Source of the DNA: an uncultured Bacteroidales bacterium
GTDB lineage: Bacteria > Bacteroidota > Bacteroidia > Bacteroidales > F082
Direction of reading: 5' to 3'
Assembly (NCBI GenBank): GCA_947303395.1
Contig: CAMYYD010000003.1
Span: 159,029 to 223,028, forward strand
DNA: 64,000 bases
The stretch's first letter is position 1; every line of letters begins with the position of its first letter. Positions 1 to 10,369 of the stretch are shown piece after piece. A program made the position numbers and the translations under genes. Under the pieces are notes generated by a model. The model was given only the letters and a program-made list of their open reading frames with translations. It did not search any database and was not told the DNA's origin.

Positions 1-3000
1 ACAGCCACCAACAAGCAAGGCGAGTCGCAAAGCGGACAATACAGCATTTCAGCCACATATAATAAATATGATATTCGAATTGAAGGCCCAACTATTGTTG
101 ACGTGAAAGATCTGGACAAAATGTATGTCACTGCAGCTAATATTAGTGGAAAACCAGCAAGCACTCAAATTGAATATAAAGTATTTAAAATCAATGATAT
201 AGACAGATATCCAAGAGATTTGGGCGATTTCGACAGAAAGATTTTAAGCGACGCTTTACTTAAAGCTTATTTCCCTAATTTTGATTATTATGCGAAAGAT
301 ATAATTTCGAAAGAGATTGTCTGTCAAGGAGTTATAGATGTTGATGGAAAGGCGATACTATTCAAAGACAATGACAAGCTAGCCATCGGCAAATACATAG
401 TCGAACTTCGCGCTATTGACGACACTTTATCCGCATTTTCAGAGCAGTATGTTGTCTGCGACATGAAGTCGAAAAAGATGCCTTACAAGTCGATGTGTTG
501 GACCAATATCGATAAAACTTCAGCTCAACCCGGCGAAACCATCAATTATTACGTTGGTTCGTCGGAGAAAAACGTATCAGCTTTGGTAATTATCAAAAAA
601 GGCGACAAACTTCTAAAATCAGAACGTATCTTGTTGAATAACAATATTGTAAAGGTATCTTACAAAGTTCGTGAAGAAGACCGTGGACGTATCGGTTTCC
701 AGGTCGCAATAGTCAAACACAACACAGAAATGCGCCTTGTAGATTTCGTGACAATACCTTTCAACAACTGGGATTTGGATGTCGTTTTGCACACTGAGCG
801 CAATAAAATGCTTCCCGGCGAGCAAGACACCTGGAGTCTGACGGTTAAAGACTATAAAGGCAAGCCTGCCAACGCGGCTGTGACGGCTGTTATGTACGAT
901 GCCGCTCTTGACAATTTCAATATTCTCCATTGGGATATCAATAATAAACCGGACGTTACTATTGGCAGTTACATTATGACAGACAAAAGTTTTAACACTC
1001 AGTCACAATATCAATACTATCATCTTCATCATTTCAATTATGAGGATAATATGATATTTTCAGCGATGAATCTGCTTCCGAGCCGATATAATTACGATAT
1101 AAAAAGCAGTGCAATGAATAGGAATCTCTATTATTGCTATGATGACGCAATGGCGGAAGAGGAAGTCTTCTTAAAAGCAGATTCTGACGATGAAATCTTG
1201 CTTGACACAAAACCTTATAAGCCTCAGGAAATCAAGGTAGCGAAGATCAGAAAAGACTTCAACGAAACGGCATTCTTCTATCCTGATTTACTGACAGACA
1301 AAAATGGCGATGCAATATTCTCTTTCACAATGCCCGATGCGTTAACTCGTTGGAAATTAAAGATTTTAGCACATGATAAGGGTTTAAAAGTCGGAAATTT
1401 TGAAAAGGAGATTGTCACACATCAGCCGCTTATGATTATGGCCGACATGCCTCGTTTTGTTTACGATGAAGACACACTGTGGATTTCAGCAAATGTCATA
1501 AACTTGTCTGAAGAAACGCTTTCGCCAACCGCCAAACTCGAAATTTTTGATGAAGACAATAATCCAATAGAATTGATTTTGTCGGAAAATAATATAAATA
1601 TTGGATCGATTTCAGCTGGTCGCAGTCAGAGTGTTCGCTGGAAAGTGGCAATGCAGAAAAATCTCAACCCGCTGATTTTCAGATTCTCAGTAATCACTGA
1701 CGGTTTCAGCGATGCAGAACAGCATCTGCTGCCGGTATTGAGTACCGATATCTTTTTAACACAAACTTATTCTCTGACGGTTGACGCCAATACGTTGAAA
1801 GAATACGAATTCAACATCAGCAATGAAGGCGAGAAAAACCACGACATCAAGTTGGATTTTAAAGCAAATCCGGTGTTTTATGTGATTCATGCATTGCCAT
1901 ATATCGCTGAAGGAGATGAAAAATACGCTACGACAGCATTCAACAGATATTTTGTCAACAAGATGGCACAACAAATCGTTGAAAGCAATCCGAATATCGA
2001 GGAAATGCTGGCTGGACATGAATCTGACACCTTGTCGGAGCTGCAGAAAAACGAAGACGTTAAGGCTATATTATTAAAGGAAACACCATGGGTTTTGGAC
2101 GCCAAGAACGAGGCTCAACAACGCGCAAATATTGCAAAACTCTTTGATACGGAGGTAATTGACAGAAACATCGCATCAGCATTGGAAATTCTTGAAAATA
2201 AGCAGACCGTCAACGGAGGCTGGTCGTGGATCGACGGCATGCCCGAAAGCGAATACATCACTCAGTATATTTTGAGTGGTCTAGGACGTCTTGGCGACAA
2301 CACGGAGATGACTGGAAAAGCCTTCCATTTCCTTGAAAATGAAGTGTTTACGAGATTCAAGAAACTTGACACTCAGAAGAAAAAAGACAATGCCATCTGT
2401 GATTTCATGACAATGAAGGATTTGTTCGCGATGAGTGATTTCTCATACGAGACGAGCGAGCAATTTGATGAAGCTAAAACATTTTATATCAACAAGTTAC
2501 ACAACGATTGGAAACGTTACAGCCAAGAGGAACAGGCCTATATTGCATTGATTCTCAACAGAAACGGCCATAACGAAAAAGCTTTGTTGATTATCAAATC
2601 GTTACGTGAGCGCGGTCTCAAAGGCAATGCCATAATTCTTGAAGCATTTAACGAAATCGATCCAAATCCTGAGGAAATCGATAAAATGAGATTGTTGATT
2701 CTATCTCAGAAACGCACAAATATGTGGGAAAATGAGCGGGCTTCTGTTGAAGCTATTTTCGCCATCATGAACAGAGGTACTGACTGGACCTCTGAAGACG
2801 CTAAAACATCAATGATTGTTGGCGATAACAGTGTTAAAGTTTTTGTTGACAACCAGACTAATCACACTGTTTGGGGCGGTCTATACAGACAATATTTCGT
2901 GCCAATCGACAAGGTGCAAAAGCACAACGACGCAATGAAGATCAAACGCGAGATAATTGTTCCTGAAAACGTCAAAGTAGGCGATAAAGTCACAGTGAAA

Positions 3001-3309
3001 ATCACGTTTGAGAACAGTCAGGACATGGAGTTTGTGTATCTGAAGGATTTACGTGGTGCCTGTTTCGAGCCGACAGAGCTACTTTCAAGATATCATTGGG
3101 ATAACGGACTTTGGTATTATCAAAGCACTACTGACGTTTCGATGGAGTATTTCTTCGAAAGTCTTCCAAAAGGAAAACACACGGTTTCGTATGATTTGTA
3201 CGTGACAAAAGACGGCAGTTTCAGCGCCGGATATTCATACATCCAATGCCAGTATGCGCCAGAATTTGGTGCCTATTCAAACGGTTCGAGAATTAGTGTA
3301 AACCCTTGA
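1..3309 (+). CDS. alpha-2-macroglobulin family protein, C-terminal part (5' end outside window)
   Basis: The frame is open from base 1, so the gene starts upstream; about 1,100 codons are visible. Bacterial alpha-2-macroglobulins are large periplasmic or outer-membrane proteins thought to trap attacking proteases. Visible are a run of MG-type beta domains, an A2M-domain segment near bases 1270-1400 (FFYPDLLTDKNGDAIFSF, then TRWKLKILAHDKGLKVG) and a helical TED-like region with NGGWSWIDG near 2212. The thioester Cys-x-Glu-Gln expected at the start of the TED domain reads YATT at 1924-1935, so covalent trapping should be lost. The stop overlaps convergent tsaB by 17 bp. Family assignment is firm; the biological target is unknown. 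Confidence 0.88.
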   Translation, partial: TATNKQGESQSGQYSISATYNKYDIRIEGPTIVDVKDLDKMYVTAANISGKPASTQIEYKVFKINDIDRYPRDLGDFDRKILSDALLKAYFPNFDYYAKDIISKEIVCQGVIDVDGKAILFKDNDKLAIGKYIVELRAIDDTLSAFSEQYVVCDMKSKKMPYKSMCWTNIDKTSAQPGETINYYVGSSEKNVSALVIIKKGDKLLKSERILLNNNIVKVSYKVREEDRGRIGFQVAIVKHNTEMRLVDFVTIPFNNWDLDVVLHTERNKMLPGEQDTWSLTVKDYKGKPANAAVTAVMYDAALDNFNILHWDINNKPDVTIGSYIMTDKSFNTQSQYQYYHLHHFNYEDNMIFSAMNLLPSRYNYDIKSSAMNRNLYYCYDDAMAEEEVFLKADSDDEILLDTKPYKPQEIKVAKIRKDFNETAFFYPDLLTDKNGDAIFSFTMPDALTRWKLKILAHDKGLKVGNFEKEIVTHQPLMIMADMPRFVYDEDTLWISANVINLSEETLSPTAKLEIFDEDNNPIELILSENNINIGSISAGRSQSVRWKVAMQKNLNPLIFRFSVITDGFSDAEQHLLPVLSTDIFLTQTYSLTVDANTLKEYEFNISNEGEKNHDIKLDFKANPVFYVIHALPYIAEGDEKYATTAFNRYFVNKMAQQIVESNPNIEEMLAGHESDTLSELQKNEDVKAILLKETPWVLDAKNEAQQRANIAKLFDTEVIDRNIASALEILENKQTVNGGWSWIDGMPESEYITQYILSGLGRLGDNTEMTGKAFHFLENEVFTRFKKLDTQKKKDNAICDFMTMKDLFAMSDFSYETSEQFDEAKTFYINKLHNDWKRYSQEEQAYIALILNRNGHNEKALLIIKSLRERGLKGNAIILEAFNEIDPNPEEIDKMRLLILSQKRTNMWENERASVEAIFAIMNRGTDWTSEDAKTSMIVGDNSVKVFVDNQTNHTVWGGLYRQYFVPIDKVQKHNDAMKIKREIIVPENVKVGDKVTVKITFENSQDMEFVYLKDLRGACFEPTELLSRYHWDNGLWYYQSTTDVSMEYFFESLPKGKHTVSYDLYVTKDGSFSAGYSYIQCQYAPEFGAYSNGSRISVNP

Positions 3310-3976
3310 CGGTTGGCGTTCCAGGGACAAAATCTTTGAGGTAGAACGGCTCGAAATACGCCACATCAACAAATTCACTATTATTGAATTTTTGTTGTGC
3401 AATAGTATTCATATATTTAGCCGAGCAGTAGAAGTCTTTTATCACGGTGATTTTATCGTCGTTTTTGAAGAGTTCAGCGCATTTGTCGGCACCGTCACCG
3501 AAAAGATAGAGATGATGGTCTTTTTTCAAATCTGAAAATGAATTCTCATCAATGATAACCGCCTCGGTATCCCTAATTTTATTGACGTTTTCGTCGAAGA
3601 TGGCGGCGTAGACTTCCATGCGGCGGGCATCGATGGCAGGTATCAATAAACCATTTTTTACAATGGTTTTTCCGCCATACGCCATTGATTCCAATGTTTC
3701 AACAGCGATTAAAGGTTTGGAAACGGCGTAGCAGATGCCTTTGGCGGTGCTCACGCCGATGCGGAGACCAGTGTATGAACCAGGTCCCATGCTGACAGCA
3801 ACGGCATCGAGCTGATTGTATGAAACACCGGCTTTTTTCATCACTGAATCGATGAAAAGAGTGATTTTTTCTGAATGATTCTGGCCTTTCGGGTCTTCCT
3901 CGCAAGCCAAAACCTCGCCGTTATGAACGAGAGCCACTGAACACGATGGCGTAGCAGTTTCCAAACAAAGAATCAT
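3293..3976 (-). CDS. tsaB: tRNA threonylcarbamoyladenosine biosynthesis protein TsaB
   Basis: TsaB (YeaZ) is the non-catalytic partner of TsaD in making the t6A37 modification of ANN-decoding tRNAs in the cytoplasm. The 227-residue protein begins MILCLETATPSCSVAL, the typical ASKHA-fold N-terminus, and carries GPGSYTGLRIG, the family signature. A longer reading to 4051 would add 25 low-complexity residues lying over the promoter, so I place the start at 3976. The TAA stop lies inside the end of the convergent alpha-2-macroglobulin gene. Confidence 0.92.
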   Translation of the reverse strand: MILCLETATPSCSVALVHNGEVLACEEDPKGQNHSEKITLFIDSVMKKAGVSYNQLDAVAVSMGPGSYTGLRIGVSTAKGICYAVSKPLIAVETLESMAYGGKTIVKNGLLIPAIDARRMEVYAAIFDENVNKIRDTEAVIIDENSFSDLKKDHHLYLFGDGADKCAELFKNDDKITVIKDFYCSAKYMNTIAQQKFNNSEFVDVAYFEPFYLKDFVPGTPTVKGLH

Positions 3977-3992
3977 TTCGTTAAAATTTTTG

Positions 3993-4025
3993 CAAAAATA
4001 ATGATTTTTCTTTTTCGCACGCAAA
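3993..4025 (-). promoter_or_regulatory. promoter of tsaB
   Basis: Read on the minus strand, TTTG (4025-4022), a 21-nt spacer and TATTTTTG (4000-3993) match the Bacteroidota -33/-7 consensus. The -7 box ends 16 nt before the tsaB ATG, which supports the shorter tsaB start. Confidence 0.6.
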
Positions 4026-4058
4026 TCTCGCAGAAAACGCAGAAATTTCATTTTTTTC

Positions 4059-4089
4059 TTTGATATTATTTTTTAAATATGTAATTTTG
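4059..4089 (+). promoter_or_regulatory. promoter of the rfbCDB run
   Basis: TTTG (4059-4062), a 19-nt spacer and TAATTTTG (4082-4089) match the Bacteroidota sigma-ABfr consensus. The box lies 24 nt upstream of the rfbC ATG at 4114. A longer rfbC reading from 4060 would start inside this promoter. Confidence 0.65.
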
Positions 4090-4113
4090 CGAGTTATTTG
4101 TACATTTTTGAAA

Positions 4114-4674
4114 ATGAATTTTATTAAAACTGATATTGAAGGGGTTAAGATTATAGAGCCGAAAGTGTTCGGTGACGAGAGGGGATATTTTTTTGAGTCT
4201 TTTTCACAAAAAGAGTTCGATGAGAATGTCTGCAAGACAGTTTTCGTACAGGATAACGAGTCGAAATCATGCTACGGAGTGCTGAGAGGCCTGCATTTCC
4301 AGATGCCTCCGTTTGCTCAAGCCAAGCTGGTGCGCTGCGTTAGAGGCCGTGTCTTAGACGTGGCTGTCGACATCCGCAAAGGCTCGCCAACATACGGAAA
4401 ACACATCGCATGTGAACTTTCAGAGGAAAATCACCGCATGTTCTTTATTCCACGCGGTTTTGCGCATGGTTTTTCGGTGTTGAGCGAGACAGCTATCTTC
4501 CAGTACAAATGCGACAACTACTACGCTCCGCAAAGCGAAGGTGCTCTAATGTGGAATGATAAAGATTTGAATATCAACTGGTTGGTTCCGGAGGATAAAG
4601 TTATTTTATCGGAAAAAGATAAACATCATCCTTTGTTTAAAGATTTTGATTCACCATTTGTTTTTGAGAGATAA
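4114..4674 (+). CDS. rfbC: dTDP-4-dehydrorhamnose 3,5-epimerase
   Basis: Third step of dTDP-L-rhamnose synthesis: epimerises C3 and C5 of the 4-keto-6-deoxyglucose intermediate. The 186-residue cupin protein has the normal length, with FGDERGYFFESF near the N-terminus, LRGLHFQMPPFAQAKLV containing the catalytic histidine, and FIPRGFAHGF. The ATG at 4114 was chosen because upstream sequence is promoter. rfbD starts one base after its stop, so rfbC, rfbD and rfbB form an operon. Confidence 0.93.
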   Translation: MNFIKTDIEGVKIIEPKVFGDERGYFFESFSQKEFDENVCKTVFVQDNESKSCYGVLRGLHFQMPPFAQAKLVRCVRGRVLDVAVDIRKGSPTYGKHIACELSEENHRMFFIPRGFAHGFSVLSETAIFQYKCDNYYAPQSEGALMWNDKDLNINWLVPEDKVILSEKDKHHPLFKDFDSPFVFER

Positions 4675-4675
4675 G

Positions 4676-5545
4676 ATGAATATTCTAGTCACAGGCGCAA
4701 ACGGTCAGCTCGGCAACGAGATGCGGATAGTTTCAAAGAACTCGTCCGACCGCTACATCTTTACCGATGTGGAGGAACTCGATATCACGAGTTACAATAC
4801 CGTGAACAAATGTGTAAAAGACAATGATATAAATGTCGTCGTCAACTGTGCTGCGTACACTAACGTTGATAAAGCTGAGGATGACGAAACAACTGCGGAA
4901 CTGCTTAACGCTCAAGCAGTTGAATATCTGGCAAAGGCTTGCAAAGACAACGATGCCACGCTCATCCACATCTCCACTGATTATGTTTTTGGAGGCAATG
5001 AAGGCAACACACCTCGCACCGAAGACGAGCCTGTGAACCCTACGGGAGCGTACGGTAGAACCAAGCTTCACGGCGAAGAAGCCATACAAAGGATTGGATG
5101 TAAACATATTATTATCCGCACTGCTTGGCTTTACAGCGAATTTGGAAACAATTTCGTTAAAACTATGCGCAAGTTAACAGCTGAACGCGACAGTCTGAAA
5201 GTCGTTTTCGACCAGGTAGGAACACCGACATACGCATTGGATTTAGCAAAAGTGATAGAAGTTTTTATCGAAGAATTAAAAACTCCACACTCCACGCTCC
5301 TAACTTCTAACTGTGTATATCACTTTAGTAATGAAGGAGTTATCAGCTGGTACGACTTCGCAAAGGAGATATGCGAGCTGAGTGGCAATGTGTGCAACAT
5401 ACAGCCATGCCACAGCGACGAGTTCCCGAGCAAAGTCAAGCGTCCGAGCTATTCAGTACTCGACAAAACGAAAATTAAAAATAAGTTAAATATAACGATT
5501 CCACATTGGAAGGAGTCATTAAAAAATTGCATTAAAAATCTATGA
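4676..5545 (+). CDS. rfbD: dTDP-4-dehydrorhamnose reductase
   Basis: Final step of dTDP-L-rhamnose synthesis: NAD(P)H-dependent reduction at C4. The 289-residue SDR protein opens MNILVTGANGQLGNE (Rossmann glycine motif) and has STDYVFGG and the YGRTK catalytic Tyr-xxx-Lys. The start at 4676 directly follows the rfbC stop. The stop overlaps the rfbB start by four bases (ATGA). Confidence 0.94.
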   Translation: MNILVTGANGQLGNEMRIVSKNSSDRYIFTDVEELDITSYNTVNKCVKDNDINVVVNCAAYTNVDKAEDDETTAELLNAQAVEYLAKACKDNDATLIHISTDYVFGGNEGNTPRTEDEPVNPTGAYGRTKLHGEEAIQRIGCKHIIIRTAWLYSEFGNNFVKTMRKLTAERDSLKVVFDQVGTPTYALDLAKVIEVFIEELKTPHSTLLTSNCVYHFSNEGVISWYDFAKEICELSGNVCNIQPCHSDEFPSKVKRPSYSVLDKTKIKNKLNITIPHWKESLKNCIKNL

Positions 5546-6675
5546 AGAACATCATCATCACCGGCGGCGCAGGTTTCATTGGAAGTCATGTTGTAAGACT
5601 TTTTGTGAACAAATACCCTGATTATCACATCATTAACGTCGATAAGTTGACGTATGCAGGCAACCTTGCAAACCTCAAAGACATTGAAGACAAACCGAAT
5701 TACACATTTGTCAAGGCCGACATCTGCGACTTCGAGACCATCATGGGAATCTTCAAGAAATACAACGTCGACGGTGTGATTCATTTAGCAGCCGAGAGCC
5801 ATGTCGACCGCTCAATCAAAGATCCGTTCACCTTCGCACAGACCAACGTGATGGGTACTTTGAGCATGTTGCAGGCAGCCAAATTGACATGGGAGCAGCT
5901 TCCAGAAAAATGGGAAGGCAAACGTTTCTACCACATCTCGACAGATGAGGTTTACGGCGCATTGGAAATGACTGACCCTGATGGCATTGAGCCTCCATTC
6001 ACGACAAAAGCAAGCTCTGGCAAACACCATCTCGCCTACGGAAGCAAGTTCTTCACAGAGGATTTGAAATACATGCCGCATTCACCATATTCGGCTTCGA
6101 AAGCAAGCTCAGACCATTTTGTGAGAGCATTCCACGACACTTACGGCATGCCGACAATCGTGACAAACTGCTCGAACAACTACGGTCCGTATCAGTTCCC
6201 AGAGAAGCTTATCCCGTTGTTTATCAACAATATCCGTCACCGCAAGCCGTTGCCAGTTTACGGCAAAGGCGAGAATGTGCGCGACTGGTTGTATGTTGAA
6301 GATCACGCAAGAGCAATCGACCTCATTTTCCATAAGGGAACGATAGCCGAGACATACAACATCGGAGGTTTCAACGAATGGAAAAACATTGATATTATTA
6401 AGGTTGTCATCAACACTGTCGACAGACTGCTTGGCAGAAAAGAAGGCGAGGACATGAACCTCATCACCTACGTAACAGACCGTGCGGGACACGACATGAG
6501 ATATGCCATCGATTCATCGAAATTGCAGAGAGAACTTGGTTGGGAGCCAAGTCTGCAATTCGAGGAAGGCATTGAAAAAACAGTGAAATGGTATTTGGAA
6601 AATCAGGCTTGGATGGATAACATCACAAGCGGCGAATACGAGAAATACTACGAATCGATGTATGCGAACAGGTAA
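5542..6675 (+). CDS. rfbB: dTDP-glucose 4,6-dehydratase
   Basis: Second step of dTDP-L-rhamnose synthesis: converts dTDP-glucose to the 4-keto-6-deoxy sugar using bound NAD. The 377-residue protein has GGAGFIGSHVVR, the STDEVYG motif and YSASKASSDH with the catalytic tyrosine and lysine. It lies last in the rfbC-rfbD-rfbB operon. The thymidylyltransferase gene rfbA, which makes the substrate, is not in the window. Confidence 0.95.
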   Translation: MKNIIITGGAGFIGSHVVRLFVNKYPDYHIINVDKLTYAGNLANLKDIEDKPNYTFVKADICDFETIMGIFKKYNVDGVIHLAAESHVDRSIKDPFTFAQTNVMGTLSMLQAAKLTWEQLPEKWEGKRFYHISTDEVYGALEMTDPDGIEPPFTTKASSGKHHLAYGSKFFTEDLKYMPHSPYSASKASSDHFVRAFHDTYGMPTIVTNCSNNYGPYQFPEKLIPLFINNIRHRKPLPVYGKGENVRDWLYVEDHARAIDLIFHKGTIAETYNIGGFNEWKNIDIIKVVINTVDRLLGRKEGEDMNLITYVTDRAGHDMRYAIDSSKLQRELGWEPSLQFEEGIEKTVKWYLENQAWMDNITSGEYEKYYESMYANR

Positions 6676-6793
6676 GCTTTCACATATTATCCGATCGAAA
6701 TGTAGATATGCGCGAGTAGTCACGCCTTGGCCGTGATTAATAGGGTTTTATACGATTGAGAAGCAATAAATTGAACCCTAAAAAATTTAAAAA

Positions 6794-9001
6794 ATGGAAA
6801 AAGTAACATTAATACCATACGAAAGTATTTACGAGAACTTCATCGACAAGAAGTATCTTCATGATGGTCTCGATGAATACTATTTCAGAAACCAACAAGT
6901 TAAAAAACCTGCAAACGATTGGCGTCATTTGCGTTCCGACGAGATTGAGCGTTTGGTGAAGAACAGCAACACCGCCACAAGTTGGGACGACATCCTCGTG
7001 ACTGACGATTTCGACACTAACTTGGTTAAAAACAATCGTTTTTACGGTCTCGTGCGTATCGGAGCCATTAAAAACGTGGTGCTTCAGTACCATGATTTGA
7101 AGTTGGCGTGCGGAATCACCGATAGTACAATCATTTCTTGCGACATAGGCGACTACGTTGCTATTCACGACGCGCATTATATTGCAAATTATATCATCGG
7201 CGACCGTTGTATTCTATTCAACGTTCACGAGGTTTCGTGCACCGACCACTCGAAATTCGGCAACGGTATCCTGAAAGAAGGCGAGCCGGAAGACGTGCGC
7301 GTTTGGCTTGAACTCATGAATGAAGCCGGCGGACGTAGAGTTTTGCCTTTCGACGGCATGATCACAGCCGACGCCTATCTATGGGCAAAATACACTGATA
7401 TTCAGCCACTTCAGGATAGATTGTTCGAGATTACACAGAAATCGTTCGATAGCCGCAGAGGTTACTACGGCACAATAGGTGAAGGCTGCGTCATCAAGAA
7501 CTCATGGATTATCAAAGATGCCAAGATTGGACCTAACTGCTACATCAAAGGTGCTAACAAACTGAAAAACATCACGATAAACTCGTCAGAGGAAGAGCCG
7601 ACACAGATTGGCGAAGGCGTGATTTTGGTCAATGGCATCGTGGGTTACGGCTGCCACATCTTCTATTCGGTGGTGGCTACACGTTTCGTCATCGGCGATA
7701 ACTGCAACCTGAAATACGGAGCACGTGTCATCTATTCAATTTTGGGAGACAACTCAACCATTTCATGCTGCGAGGTATTGAATAACCTGATCTTCCCGGC
7801 ACACGAGCAGCATCACAACAACTCGTTCCTCATCGCCGCCTGCGTGATGGGACAGAGCAATATGGCAGCTGGAGCGACACTCGGCTCGAACCACAACAGC
7901 CGCGCCACCGACGGTGAAATCGTGGCGAAACGCGGTTTCTGGCCAGGACTTTGCTCCAGCGTCAAACACTCATCGAAGTTCGCGTCATTCACACTACTTT
8001 CGAAGGCCGACTATCCGAATGAGATGAACATCAAGTTGCCGTTTGCGTTGGTAAACAACAACGTTTCGAAAGACCAGCTCGAGGTGATGCCAGCATATTG
8101 GTGGATGTATAACATGTACGCCATCGCTCGTAACACTTCGAAATATCAGAAACGCGACAAACGTCTGCGCCGCATCCAAAATATTGAATTTGAGACATTT
8201 GCGCCAGACACAATGGAGGAAGTCATTGCAGGACGCAAGCTCCTCGAGGTGTGGACAGCCAAGGCATATCTGCGTTCGAAAGGCGAAAATCCTGAGCAGG
8301 AATACTACACCTTGCGCGACCTCGGACATAAACTTCTGAACGGCGACAAGGCGGTGGTAAAAGGTCTTGAAGTCTTAGGCGAAGAGATGGAAAAATCACA
8401 TCGTAAAGTAGTGATACTCAAACCTTATGAGGCATATCACGCCTATGAAGACATGATTATTTACTACGCTGTTAGAAACCTTGTCCACTACATTGCAATT
8501 CATCCGAAAGAGAGCTTTGAGGAGATGTGCAAACACCTCACCAACGTTCGTCAGCGTGAATGGATCAACTTAGGCGGTCAGTTAGTCACTGAAGACGACC
8601 TTGAACGACTCATCGACGATATTTGCAACGGAACGCTCAACAGCTGGGACGACATTCACAGCCGCTACAATGCTTTGTGGACTAAGTATCAGACTGACAA
8701 GCTGTTACATAGTTATCAAGCTTTGAGATTTATCTACGACAAGTGTCCTTCATTGACAAAAGAAATCTTTATCGACATACTCAACAGAGGCGAAAAAGTG
8801 CTTCAATACGTATGCGACCAGGTTTATGAGTCAAGGAAGAAAGACTACGAAAACGTCATCCGCAACTCGACATTCCGCAGTTTGGAAGAACGTGACGCGG
8901 TGAACGGAAAACTCGAAGACAACAGCTTCGTGAAACAGATTAAAAAAGAAACAGAGATCGGCCTTAAATATATTGCCGACGCTAGAGAATTAATCAAATG
9001 A
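6794..9001 (+). CDS. DUF4954 family protein with left-handed beta-helix region
   Basis: This 735-residue protein resembles the Bacteroidota DUF4954 family, found next to sugar-nucleotide genes. Residues about 85-380 hold hexapeptide-like repeats (IGDYVAIHDA, IGEGCVIKNSWI, IGPNCYIKGA, IGDNCNLKYGARV), the fold of sugar-phosphate nucleotidyltransferases and acyltransferases. The C-terminal half is helical with no motif I recognise. No N-terminal nucleotide-binding signature is visible. nagB follows 22 nt later, which suggests a role in hexosamine or cell-surface sugar metabolism, but the activity is unknown. Confidence 0.75.
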   Translation: MEKVTLIPYESIYENFIDKKYLHDGLDEYYFRNQQVKKPANDWRHLRSDEIERLVKNSNTATSWDDILVTDDFDTNLVKNNRFYGLVRIGAIKNVVLQYHDLKLACGITDSTIISCDIGDYVAIHDAHYIANYIIGDRCILFNVHEVSCTDHSKFGNGILKEGEPEDVRVWLELMNEAGGRRVLPFDGMITADAYLWAKYTDIQPLQDRLFEITQKSFDSRRGYYGTIGEGCVIKNSWIIKDAKIGPNCYIKGANKLKNITINSSEEEPTQIGEGVILVNGIVGYGCHIFYSVVATRFVIGDNCNLKYGARVIYSILGDNSTISCCEVLNNLIFPAHEQHHNNSFLIAACVMGQSNMAAGATLGSNHNSRATDGEIVAKRGFWPGLCSSVKHSSKFASFTLLSKADYPNEMNIKLPFALVNNNVSKDQLEVMPAYWWMYNMYAIARNTSKYQKRDKRLRRIQNIEFETFAPDTMEEVIAGRKLLEVWTAKAYLRSKGENPEQEYYTLRDLGHKLLNGDKAVVKGLEVLGEEMEKSHRKVVILKPYEAYHAYEDMIIYYAVRNLVHYIAIHPKESFEEMCKHLTNVRQREWINLGGQLVTEDDLERLIDDICNGTLNSWDDIHSRYNALWTKYQTDKLLHSYQALRFIYDKCPSLTKEIFIDILNRGEKVLQYVCDQVYESRKKDYENVIRNSTFRSLEERDAVNGKLEDNSFVKQIKKETEIGLKYIADARELIK

Positions 9002-9023
9002 AAACCACTAAAAATTATAGAAT

Positions 9024-9815
9024 ATGAGAGTAATTATTGAACCGAATTACGAGAAGATGTCACAATGGGCGGCAAATCATATCGTCCGCAGAATCAATGA
9101 GTTCAAGCCAACAGAGACTAAACCGTTTATCCTTGGTTTGCCTACAGGCTCAACTCCTATTGGAACATACAAAGCCCTTATCAAGGCATATGAAGAAGGC
9201 AAAGTATCGTTTAAGAATGTGGTTACTTTCAACATGGACGAATATGTGAAGATCCCGGAAAACCATCCGGAGAGCTATCACTCATTCATGTGGAACAACT
9301 TCTTCAGCCATGTCGACATCAAGAAAGAAAACGTGAACATCCTTAACGGAAACGCTGAAGACCTCGAGGCCGAGTGCGCACGTTACGAAGCCAAGATCAA
9401 GAGCTACGGCGGCATCCATCTGTTCATGGGCGGCATCGGTCCTGACGGCCATATCGCATTCAACGAGCCAGGTTCATCACTGACATCACGTACAAGAGTG
9501 AAATCGTTGACAACAGACACTATCATTGCCAACTCACGTTTCTTTGACAACGACATCAACAAGGTGCCGAAGACGGCTTTGACAGTGGGTGTCGGCACAG
9601 TGATGGACAGCGACGAGGTGATGATTCTCGCCAACGGTCACAACAAGGCACGCGCTTTGGCAGCGGCTATCGAAGGCGGTGTTTGCCACCTTTGCACTGT
9701 GAGCGCGTTGCAGATGCATCCGAAAGGCATCATCGTGTGCGACGACGCAGCAACAGAAGAGTTGAAAGTCGGTACGGTGAACTATTTCAAAGACATTGAA
9801 AAAGCTAACTTATAA
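9024..9815 (+). CDS. nagB: glucosamine-6-phosphate deaminase
   Basis: Interconverts glucosamine 6-phosphate with fructose 6-phosphate and ammonia in the cytoplasm. The 263-residue length is standard. Signatures are [13 protein letters not shown] for phosphate binding, FNMDEYV with the catalytic aspartate, and [18 protein letters not shown]. Its stop overlaps the next gene's start in TAATG, so expression is probably coupled to the hexapeptide acyltransferase. Confidence 0.95.
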   Translation: MRVIIEPNYEKMSQWAANHIVRRINEFKPTETKPFILGLPTGSTPIGTYKALIKAYEEGKVSFKNVVTFNMDEYVKIPENHPESYHSFMWNNFFSHVDIKKENVNILNGNAEDLEAECARYEAKIKSYGGIHLFMGGIGPDGHIAFNEPGSSLTSRTRVKSLTTDTIIANSRFFDNDINKVPKTALTVGVGTVMDSDEVMILANGHNKARALAAAIEGGVCHLCTVSALQMHPKGIIVCDDAATEELKVGTVNYFKDIEKANL

Positions 9816-10369
9816 TGTTTTTTAAACACGAATCGAGTTATATAGACGATGGTGCCGTCGTTGGCGACGGCACCAAAATCTGGCATTTCTGTCATATCCA
9901 GAAAGGTGCGGTGATAGGAAAAGACTGCTCGTTGGGACAGAATGTCAACATCGGAAACAATGTAAAGATTGGAAACGGCGTCAGGATTCAGAACAACGTG
10001 TCGGTGTATGAGGGCGTGGAGATTGAAGACAACGTGTTTTGCGGTCCGAGCTGCGTATTTACCAACGTCGTGACACCACGCGCGCACTTTCCGGTGCACG
10101 GCGTTTATGCGAAGACATTAATAAAAGAAGGTGCGTCGCTGGGTGCCAACTGCACCGTCGTTTGCGGCCACACCATTGGAAAGAGCGCATTGATAGCAGC
10201 CGGAGCTGTCGTGACAAAAGACGTGAAAGACTATGCCTTGATGGCAGGAGTTCCGGCACGACAAATCGGATGGGTTTGCGAATGTGGAAAGAAATTAGGA
10301 GCTGATTTGAAATGTGATTGTGGCAGAGAATATAAATTGGAAAATAATTTTTTAAAGTTAATCAGTTAG
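9815..10369 (+). CDS. wbpD: hexapeptide N-acetyltransferase, WbpD-like
   Basis: Probable UDP-2-acetamido-3-amino-2,3-dideoxyglucuronate N-acetyltransferase, giving a diacetamido uronic acid for surface polysaccharide. The 184-residue protein is mostly left-handed beta-helix (IGKDCSLGQNVNIGNNVKIG), with VFTNVVTPRA and GVPARQIGWVCECGKKL near the end, as in WbpD/WlbB proteins. The following wbpB-like gene supports the pathway. The stop TAG lies in the first octamer of a hairpin repeat that fills the gap to the next gene. The partner aminotransferase is not in the window. Confidence 0.8.
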   Translation: MFFKHESSYIDDGAVVGDGTKIWHFCHIQKGAVIGKDCSLGQNVNIGNNVKIGNGVRIQNNVSVYEGVEIEDNVFCGPSCVFTNVVTPRAHFPVHGVYAKTLIKEGASLGANCTVVCGHTIGKSALIAAGAVVTKDVKDYALMAGVPARQIGWVCECGKKLGADLKCDCGREYKLENNFLKLIS

